In this document: positions 7,731 to 14,742 of the stretch, one piece after another
Layout of the letters: each line of letters starts with the position of its first letter
Numbering within the stretch: position 1 is the stretch's first letter
Assembly (NCBI GenBank): GCA_002404345.1
Contig: DHJN01000029.1
Coordinates: forward strand, 1 to 14,742
Source of the DNA: Actinobacteria bacterium UBA4719
GTDB taxonomy: Bacteria > Actinomycetota > Actinomycetes > Actinomycetales > Dermatophilaceae
Length of the DNA stretch: 14,742 bases
Direction of reading: 5' to 3'
Notes under the pieces: generated by a model
Databases searched by the model: none
The model's input: the letters and a program-made list of their open reading frames with translations, nothing else
What the model was told of the DNA's origin: nothing
Position numbers and translations under genes: made by a program

Positions 7731-8894
7731 ATGACCACCTCGCGCGAGCTCACTGTAGGGATGGGCGCGGGCGGGCTGGCCACGGCCGACATGGTGCTCA
7801 ACATCGGCCCCCAGCATCCAGCCACTCACGGCGTGCTCCGACTGCGGCTGGTCGTCGACGGTGAGCGCATCGTCAGCGCCGAGCCGATCGTGGGATACAT
7901 GCACCGCGGCGCCGAGAAGCTGTTCGAGGTGCGCGACTACCGGCAGATCCTCGTTCTGGCCAACCGCCACGACTGGCTGTCGGCGTTCGCCAACGAGCTC
8001 GGTGTCGTCCTGGGGGTCGAGGCCATGCTCGGCATGGAGGTCCCCGAGCGCGCCACCTGGGCCCGTACCCTGCTGGCCGAGCTCAACCGCGTTCTGAACC
8101 ACCTGATGTTCCTCGGCTCCTATCCTCTTGAGCTGGGCGCGATCACGCCGATCTTCTACTCGTTCCGCGAGCGGGAGGAGCTTCAGGCCGTGATGGAGGA
8201 GGCCTCAGGCGGGCGGATGCACTACATGTTCAACCAGGTCGGCGGCCTCAAGGCGGACCTTCCGGCTGGCTGGCTGGGGCGGGTCGACTCGGCGATCCAG
8301 GCCGTGAGGCGCCGGCTGCCCGACCTCGAGAGTCTCATCGTCGGCAACGAGATCATCCACGCGCGCACCCGCGGCGCAGGGGTTCTGGCGCCGCAAACCA
8401 TTGCGGCATATGGTGTTTCAGGCCCTATCGCCCGGGCATCGGGCGTCGACATGGACCTGCGCCGCGACGAGCCCTACCTGGCCTACGGCGAGCTGTTCGC
8501 CCACGGTGGCCCCGGTCGAGTTGTCACCCGCACCGCCGGCGACGCCCTCGCCCGGCTCGAGGTGCTGCTGAAACAGGTCCACGTGAGTCTGGACCTGGCC
8601 GAGCACTGCCTCGCCACCCTCGGGTCACTCCCGCAGGGACCGATCAACGTCAAGCTGCCCAAGGTGCTTCGGGTGCCCGAAGGTCATCGCTACACCCAGA
8701 CCGAGAACCCGCTGGGCTTCAACGGCTACTACCTGGTATCGCGAGGGGACAAGACCCCGTGGCGACTGAAGCTGCGCTCCGCGTCCTTCAACAATGTCTC
8801 GGTGCTCTCAGAGGTGTTGCCGGGCAACCTGATTTCCGACATGGTCGCCATCCTGGGCTCGATGTTCTTCGTCGTGGGAGACATCGACAAATAG
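7731..8894 (+). CDS. nuoD: solitary NuoD (NADH-quinone oxidoreductase subunit D / NDUFS2) paralogue
   Basis: The 387-residue protein is homologous to the 49-kDa subunit of complex I along its whole length: [13 protein letters not shown] (27-39), MHRGAEK (57-63), ELNRVLNHL (117-125), GGRMHYMF (160-167), GVSGP (228-232) and GDIDK at the end. His33 (quinone-site histidine) and Arg59 (the NDUFAF7 target position) are kept. However, the quinone-contacting Tyr (Tyr87 of Thermus Nqo4) is Trp82, the RVGG/RPGG arginine is Gln169, and the C-terminal LD-VxGEVDR pattern reads [10 protein letters not shown]. From memory, Streptomyces has a close homologue with the same Trp and FF, so this is a conserved subfamily rather than decay. 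No other nuo gene is present. ATG 7731 is chosen over the in-frame GTG 7680, which would overlap the methyltransferase; there is no clear Shine-Dalgarno. Catalytic role in complex I is doubtful. Confidence 0.92.
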   Translation: MTTSRELTVGMGAGGLATADMVLNIGPQHPATHGVLRLRLVVDGERIVSAEPIVGYMHRGAEKLFEVRDYRQILVLANRHDWLSAFANELGVVLGVEAMLGMEVPERATWARTLLAELNRVLNHLMFLGSYPLELGAITPIFYSFREREELQAVMEEASGGRMHYMFNQVGGLKADLPAGWLGRVDSAIQAVRRRLPDLESLIVGNEIIHARTRGAGVLAPQTIAAYGVSGPIARASGVDMDLRRDEPYLAYGELFAHGGPGRVVTRTAGDALARLEVLLKQVHVSLDLAEHCLATLGSLPQGPINVKLPKVLRVPEGHRYTQTENPLGFNGYYLVSRGDKTPWRLKLRSASFNNVSVLSEVLPGNLISDMVAILGSMFFVVGDIDK

Positions 8895-8935
8895 ACGTTG
8901 ACACATGGACGTCGACACATGGACGTCGACACACA
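8894..8935. repeat. 14-bp tandem repeats at the end of the nuoD paralogue
   Basis: Three contiguous 14-base units start at 8894, 8908 and 8922: gacgttgacacatg, gacgtcgacacatg and gacgtcgacacaca. The bases encoding the conserved IDK-stop end of NuoD (8880-8893) look like a fourth, degenerate unit (about 10 of 14 matching). Units contain the palindromes GACGTC and GTCGAC, so neighbouring copies can pair with an 8-base loop. The array lies between two converging genes (8895-8955) and could act in termination; there is no T tract. Confidence 0.7.
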
Positions 8936-8941
8936 GGGGGC

Positions 8942-8956
8942 ACCGAACACCTCGGT
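8942..8956. terminator. weak hairpin at the convergent gene ends
   Basis: ACCGA (8942-8946) pairs with TCGGT (8952-8956) around a five-base loop, touching the stop codon of the DUF3180 gene. The stem is only five base pairs and has no T run, so it is at most a weak bidirectional terminator acting with the neighbouring tandem repeat. Confidence 0.25.
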
Positions 8957-9480
8957 TAGTGGGTGCCGCCGTAGTCGTGGTTGTGGTTCTCGTGCTGGTC
9001 ATCACCGTCGCCGCCCTCGTCGCCCTCGTCGCCCTTGTCGACCCGGCACATCGCCTGGGCCACCAGCCCGGAGATCGCCATCAGGACCCCCCCGGCGACC
9101 AGGGCCGCCAGCCGAATCACGACAGTGCGGCGCGTGCCGACGTCGAAGACCGGCAACAGCACGAGTACCTGCGCGCCGTACCAGCCGGTCACCGCCGCCC
9201 CGGTCAGTGCCGCCGCCTGTGCGAGAACCAACGTGCGCATGGCGCGAAGGGGGTTGAGCGTCTTCTTGGCCTTTCCGCGAAGGAAGCGTCGGACCGGCAG
9301 CCCAGCGAAGAAGACGCCACACGACATGAACACCAGGACGATGAGCGCACCCCAGGATGCCTGGGGCAGCTCGTGATCCTGCCCGGTCCAGATGCGCAGA
9401 CCCAGGTACGCAAGAACGGTGACGACCAACCCGAGCAGCAGCACGAGTCGGGTCGAGACTCCGCGGCCGTCCCTCACCAT
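8956..9480 (-). CDS. DUF3180 family integral membrane protein
   Basis: This is a small protein of 174 residues with four predicted membrane segments (about 11-31, 42-62, 82-112 and 121-144). It resembles the actinobacterial DUF3180 family that follows folK (Rv3605c in M. tuberculosis); its function is unknown. A basic loop, RRFLRGKAKK (64-73), follows the second segment. The last 28 residues form a soluble tail rich in Asp, Glu, Gly, His and Asn, a possible metal-binding or acidic surface. ATG 9480 is preferred because GGAG stands six bases upstream; GTG 9477 would give the GTGA overlap common in this operon, and GTG 9492 is also in frame. It is the last gene of the ftsH-folate cassette and converges on nuoD. 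Confidence 0.8.
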   Translation of the reverse strand: MVRDGRGVSTRLVLLLGLVVTVLAYLGLRIWTGQDHELPQASWGALIVLVFMSCGVFFAGLPVRRFLRGKAKKTLNPLRAMRTLVLAQAAALTGAAVTGWYGAQVLVLLPVFDVGTRRTVVIRLAALVAGGVLMAISGLVAQAMCRVDKGDEGDEGGDGDDQHENHNHDYGGTH

Positions 9481-10355
9481 GAAGGACTCCACGCAGGGCC
9501 AGGTCGGATGCCGTCCTGGTCGGCTCGCTCGCGCAGCTCACTGACGGGAACCAGTGCCTCGCCAACCCGCAGCGCCGCCTCGGCGTCGACAGCTGACCAC
9601 GGCGCAAGGACGAACGCCCGCTCGTGGGCGCGGGGGTGGGGCAGCATCAGCTCCGGGTCCTTGGAGACCACGTCCGAGCCCGACGCGGGATCGCCGTACT
9701 GAACGAGGTCAAGGTCCAGACTTCTTGCACCCCAACGGGTTTCGCGAACCCGGCCGTGATCGGCCTCGATCGCATGGAGCTCGGTGAGCAAGGCAAAGGC
9801 AGCCAACCGGGTCCGCGCGAGGACAACAGCGTTGAGGTAGGCGGGCTGGTCGGGACCGCCCACCGGGTCGGTCTCGAACAGGTCCGAGACCGCGGTGATC
9901 TGTAGTCCGTCGACCTCGGCCAGCGCTCGGACAGCAGCCTCGAGCGTGGACTGCACAGAGCCGAGGTTGGCACCAAGGGCGATCACCACGGGCTCGTCCC
10001 GGCGGCGCTCGACCCTCACCTGGACGTCACGGAACGGCACGCCCACCGGGGCCTGGGGCTTGTGCACCGTGACCTCGACGGCCTGCACCAGCGGGCGCCG
10101 CAAGGCAGCCGCGGCGATCTGGTCGGCCAGCCTCTCGATCAGGTCCAGCGACGGTCCGGTGATCAGGGCCACGATGTCGGCAGCCACCTCGGCGTAGTTG
10201 ACCGTGTGCGCGAGGAGATCGCTGCGACCGGCGCGCCGCAGGTCAACCTCGAGCGTCACATCGACAAGGAAGTCCTGTCCGTCAGTCTTTTCCACCTCGA
10301 GCACCCCGTGGAAGCCCCGAGCCGAGATTCCTTGCAGGACGATGTGATCCGTCAT
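9474..10355 (-). CDS. folK: bifunctional dihydroneopterin aldolase / HPPK (FolB-FolK fusion)
   Basis: One 293-residue chain carries two consecutive folate enzymes. Residues 1 to about 118 are FolB, which cleaves dihydroneopterin to 6-hydroxymethyl-dihydropterin and glycolaldehyde (EC 4.1.2.25), with Glu22 in EVEKTDGQ and Lys99 in VHKPQAPVG. Residues about 122-280 are FolK, which pyrophosphorylates that product (EC 2.7.6.3), with ALGANLG (126-132), the magnesium-binding DLD aspartates 214 and 216 in RWGARSLDLDL, and LPHPRAHERAFVLAPW (238-253). The product goes to FolP, encoded just upstream. M. tuberculosis keeps the two as separate adjacent genes. ATG 10355 overlaps the folP stop (ATGA), with GGAGG seven bases upstream. 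Confidence 0.95.
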   Translation of the reverse strand: MTDHIVLQGISARGFHGVLEVEKTDGQDFLVDVTLEVDLRRAGRSDLLAHTVNYAEVAADIVALITGPSLDLIERLADQIAAAALRRPLVQAVEVTVHKPQAPVGVPFRDVQVRVERRRDEPVVIALGANLGSVQSTLEAAVRALAEVDGLQITAVSDLFETDPVGGPDQPAYLNAVVLARTRLAAFALLTELHAIEADHGRVRETRWGARSLDLDLVQYGDPASGSDVVSKDPELMLPHPRAHERAFVLAPWSAVDAEAALRVGEALVPVSELRERADQDGIRPGPAWSPSW

Positions 10356-11164
10356 CGAGCGGCCTCCACGGCGGCGACCACGCGGAGAGCGTCGACGCTC
10401 GACGTCACGTCGTGGACGCGCACCCCCCAGGCTCCCGCGAGTCCTGCGATCACTGTGGTCGCGGCGGTTGCCGCATCTCGCTGGGCCGGAGGTCGGGCCG
10501 CACCACCTTCGGGGACGCCCAGAGCGCCCAGGAACGACTTGCGCGACGTTCCGACGAGCACCGGAAGACCCAGCGACTGCACCGCGTCCAGATGGGCAAG
10601 CAGCGACCAGTTGTGCTCGGGCAGCTTGGCGAAGCCGAAGCCCGGGTCAACGATAAGCTGGTCCCGGCCCACCCCCAGACCGCACAGGTCAGCCACGCGG
10701 TCGCTCAGGGCACGGCATACGTCACCGACCACGTCGTCGTATGACGCGTGGTCCTGCATCAGGTCGCTGTGGCCACGCCAATGCATGACCACGTAGAGCA
10801 CCCCCGCTGCGGCCACCACTCGCGCCATGTCCGGGTCAGCCAGACCTCCGCTGACGTCGTTCACGATGGAGGCACCCGCCTCAACGGCCAGCCCTGCAAC
10901 CGATCCCCTCATGGTGTCGACCGAGACCCGGGCCCCGCTGCGGGAGAGCTCACGGATCACCGGGATGATGCGGCGCAGCTCTTCTTCCTCATCTGGTCGT
11001 TGGGCGCCCGGCCGGGTGGACTCACCGCCCACGTCCAGGATGTTGGCGCCCTGCTCCAGCAGATCCAGCCCGTGGGCGACCGCGGCACCCGGGGAGAACC
11101 ACATGCCCCCATCGCTGAATGAGTCTGGTGTGACATTGACCACGCCCATCACCAGGGTGCTCAT
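10352..11164 (-). CDS. folP: dihydropteroate synthase
   Basis: FolP condenses hydroxymethyl-dihydropterin pyrophosphate with p-aminobenzoate to dihydropteroate (EC 2.5.1.15) and is the sulfonamide target. The 270-residue TIM barrel has all the family signatures: MGVVNVTPDSFSDGG (6-20), ILDVGGESTRPGA (42-54), SVDT (81-84), NDVSGG (102-107), DPGFGFAK (173-180), GTSRKSFLG (205-213) and RVHDV (249-253). Its ATG overlaps the stop of the DUF2156 gene by four bases (ATGA), and it hands over to folB-folK the same way. No strong Shine-Dalgarno is visible, consistent with coupled translation. Confidence 0.96.
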   Translation of the reverse strand: MSTLVMGVVNVTPDSFSDGGMWFSPGAAVAHGLDLLEQGANILDVGGESTRPGAQRPDEEEELRRIIPVIRELSRSGARVSVDTMRGSVAGLAVEAGASIVNDVSGGLADPDMARVVAAAGVLYVVMHWRGHSDLMQDHASYDDVVGDVCRALSDRVADLCGLGVGRDQLIVDPGFGFAKLPEHNWSLLAHLDAVQSLGLPVLVGTSRKSFLGALGVPEGGAARPPAQRDAATAATTVIAGLAGAWGVRVHDVTSSVDALRVVAAVEAAR

Positions 11165-12894
11165 GACCGCGCCCCGCTGAACCGCCGCAGGTGCGGCCAG
11201 GTGAGGAACGCCTCGGCCTCAAGTACGGCCACGACGATGCGCGGGAGGTCACGGGTGCCCGGATAGACGACGAAACGCGGTTCCCAGGTCGGCTGGAACT
11301 TGGCGTTGAACCGATAAAGGCTCTCAATCTGGAACCAGCGGGAGCCAAACAACAGCACTGCGCGCCACGATCGCAGGAACGGTCCGGCACCCAGGCGTTC
11401 TCCCCGTTCCAGGGTCGACCGGAAGGCGGCGAAGTTGAGGGACACGCGGTTGACGCCCAGCTGCGGGCATGACCTCAGTGCGTCCACGATGAGCAGCTCG
11501 TTGACGCCGGCATCCGCGGTTCGGTCGCGACGCATCAGATCCAGGGACATCCCGTCAGGGCCCCACGGGACGAACTGCAGGAACGCCCGCATGACCCCAT
11601 CCTGACGGGCCACTACGAAGACGCAAGCGGGGTCAACGGGGTCCACCAGGCGTCCCAGTGCCATCGAGAAGCCACGCTCGGTCTCGGTGCCCCGCCAGGC
11701 GTCGGCATCGACCAGAGCACGGCGCCGCTCCCCCTCGGAGACGCTGACGGCCCGCATCACCTCCGTGGTGTAGCCGGCCCGTTCGATCCGTTTCACCATC
11801 TGTCGGACGTTGCGCATCGGCCGGCCCTCAAGGGAGAACGTCGCCACGTCCACCACGGCCTCGTCACCGAGCTCCAAGGCGCTGAGGCCGGTGGCACGGC
11901 ACCAGACGATGCCGGCCTGCTCCGAACAACCGATCACCGCCGGCGTCCACGCATGCAGCTCGGCCTCGGCCAGGAAGTTGGTGATCGCCCCGGGCCAGGC
12001 TTCGGGGTCCCCCAGCGGGTCACCGCTGGCCAGCATCACACCGGAGACGACGCGGTAGGCGATCGCCGCCTTGGCCGAGTCGGACCAGACCACGCTCTTG
12101 TCCCGACGCAGGTTGAAGTAGCCAAGGGAGTCCGGACTGTGTTCCAGCAGTAGGCGCATGGTCGCTTCATCAGCGTCGGTAAGCTCCGAACGGGGCTCGG
12201 GTGGACGCAGGGCAAGATAAATGGTCGTCAGGGCCGTCATCAGGCCCATCCCGACCAGCATGGCGGCCTCGAAGTCGGTGGAGCGGCGATCGCGAAAGCG
12301 GATGGGGCCATCGAAGCCCAGCAAACCGGTGACAACCTCGCCGACGATGCTCCCCAGGCCCGGCGGCCCCCCCACGACGTGGAAACGCAGCAGGGTCACC
12401 ATCAGCACACCGACAACGAGACTCGCGACTGCCAGGACGAGAAAGACCCGCACTGCCCGCCAGCGGGTGGTCGGATCACCCAGCGCCCGGAACTCACCCC
12501 GATAGGCGATCAGGACGATCAGCACCGCCAACGACATCGCGACCGGCACGAGCTCGAGCTTGAACGCGTGCAAGACAACACTGGAAGCCAACAACACCAG
12601 CGCCACCCGCCAAGCCCGGCGCTTGCGCCGTCGCAGCGCATGCGCCAGCAGAAGGAGCAGTATGCCGGACACGACCGTCGCCGCAGAGGCTGCGGCAATG
12701 GCACCCGGCACCACATCGACCAGGGGGTGCAACCGGTGCCGCGCTCCACGAGCCATACCGGTGGCGATGTCGGCAAAGCCGACCAGATAGGTGAGCGCGC
12801 CCACGACCGCCGGCGCGCGTGAACGAGGCTTGGTGAGACTGGCCAGAAGTGCCGAAACCTGAAGGGGCGTGCGCGACGGAGCGTGACCGCTCAC
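11161..12894 (-). CDS. DUF2156 / MprF-like membrane protein (phosphatidylglycerol lysyltransferase domain)
   Basis: The 577-residue protein has about six membrane segments (near 29-47, 61-87, 95-112, 115-131, 148-169 and 209-229), then a cytoplasmic DUF2156 domain from about 240 to 555. The domain has the family-type stretches [12 protein letters not shown] (260-271), LASGDPLGD (288-296) and [15 protein letters not shown] (450-468). In MprF and LysX this fold transfers an aminoacyl group from tRNA to phosphatidylglycerol. Unlike LysX there is no fused lysyl-tRNA synthetase, so the donor and acceptor are unknown. GTG 12894 overlaps the folE stop (GTGA), and its end overlaps folP. A membrane-lipid protein inside a folate operon has no obvious biochemical link. 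Family assignment is firm; substrate is not. Confidence 0.87.
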   Translation of the reverse strand: MSGHAPSRTPLQVSALLASLTKPRSRAPAVVGALTYLVGFADIATGMARGARHRLHPLVDVVPGAIAAASAATVVSGILLLLLAHALRRRKRRAWRVALVLLASSVVLHAFKLELVPVAMSLAVLIVLIAYRGEFRALGDPTTRWRAVRVFLVLAVASLVVGVLMVTLLRFHVVGGPPGLGSIVGEVVTGLLGFDGPIRFRDRRSTDFEAAMLVGMGLMTALTTIYLALRPPEPRSELTDADEATMRLLLEHSPDSLGYFNLRRDKSVVWSDSAKAAIAYRVVSGVMLASGDPLGDPEAWPGAITNFLAEAELHAWTPAVIGCSEQAGIVWCRATGLSALELGDEAVVDVATFSLEGRPMRNVRQMVKRIERAGYTTEVMRAVSVSEGERRRALVDADAWRGTETERGFSMALGRLVDPVDPACVFVVARQDGVMRAFLQFVPWGPDGMSLDLMRRDRTADAGVNELLIVDALRSCPQLGVNRVSLNFAAFRSTLERGERLGAGPFLRSWRAVLLFGSRWFQIESLYRFNAKFQPTWEPRFVVYPGTRDLPRIVVAVLEAEAFLTWPHLRRFSGARS

Positions 12895-13452
12895 CGCATA
12901 CCGCCCAGCACCAGCCCCATCGCCTCGGCGCGGGTCGCAGGATCACGCAGCTGGCCTCGCACGGCCGAGGTGATGGTTCGTGAACCGGGCCGGCGGACAC
13001 CACGCATGGACATGCACAGATGTTCGCATTCGATGACCACCAAGGCTCCCAGGGGCTTGAGATGCTCGCACAGCGCGTCGGCGATCTGCGAGGTCAGCCG
13101 CTCCTGGACCTGAGGGCGTCGCGCGTAGACATCCACCAGACGCGCGAGCTTGGACAACCCGGTCACCCGTCCGTCGCGGCCCGGGATGTAGCCGACGTGA
13201 GCGACACCGTGAAACGGGGCGAGGTGGTGCTCGCAGGTGCTGTATATCTCGATGTCACGCACGAGGATGAGCTCATCATGGCCGATCTCGAACGTCGTGG
13301 TGAGAACGTCCTCGGGCTCTTGCGCCATGCCCGAAAAGATCTCGATGTAGGACCTCGCCACGCGGGCAGGAGTCTTCTTGAGCCCGTCGCGGTCCGGGTC
13401 CTCACCGATCGCCAACAGAAGCTCACGGACTGCGCGTTCAACACGCTCCAGG

Positions 13453-14742
<1,290 letters not shown>

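Overview
This is a high-GC, gene-dense actinobacterial chromosomal segment, probably from the Micrococcales (Intrasporangiaceae/Dermatophilaceae-like), judged from codon bias, frequent GTG starts and gene order. From memory, the backbone matches the Mycobacterium tuberculosis block Rv3610c-Rv3600c (ftsH, folE, folP, folB, folK, DUF3180, a membrane protein, DUF2520, panC, panD, coaX). I see no mobile element, RNA gene, CRISPR array or phage gene, and no stretch over 300 bases without a gene.

Right to left on the minus strand, the first cassette is ftsH (cut by the window edge), folE, a DUF2156/MprF-like membrane protein, folP, a fused folB-folK and a DUF3180 membrane protein. It makes the tetrahydrofolate precursor from GTP. 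Its genes overlap by a few bases, suggesting one translationally coupled operon. The second minus-strand cassette is DUF2520, panC, panD, nadB, nadC. It joins pantothenate/CoA synthesis to de novo NAD synthesis; PanD and NadB both consume L-aspartate. The last gene on this strand is a separate Ada-AraC-AlkA DNA-alkylation repair gene.

Between the two cassettes, and pointing the other way, lie two plus-strand genes: a COG1565 (MidA/NDUFAF7-type) methyltransferase and a solitary NuoD paralogue. In mitochondria NDUFAF7 dimethylates an arginine of the NuoD homologue NDUFS2. The equivalent arginine is kept here (Arg59), while the quinone-contacting tyrosine is replaced by tryptophan (Trp82). This is the most interesting part of the window: a possible bacterial modifier-substrate pair built on a NuoD-like scaffold that may no longer reduce quinone.

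Regulatory signals include a divergent control region (6685-6750) in which both genes look leaderless, a strong leftward promoter with a perfect palindrome over its -10 box at the left edge (63-98), and 14-bp tandem repeats at the convergent end of the nuoD paralogue (8894-8935).
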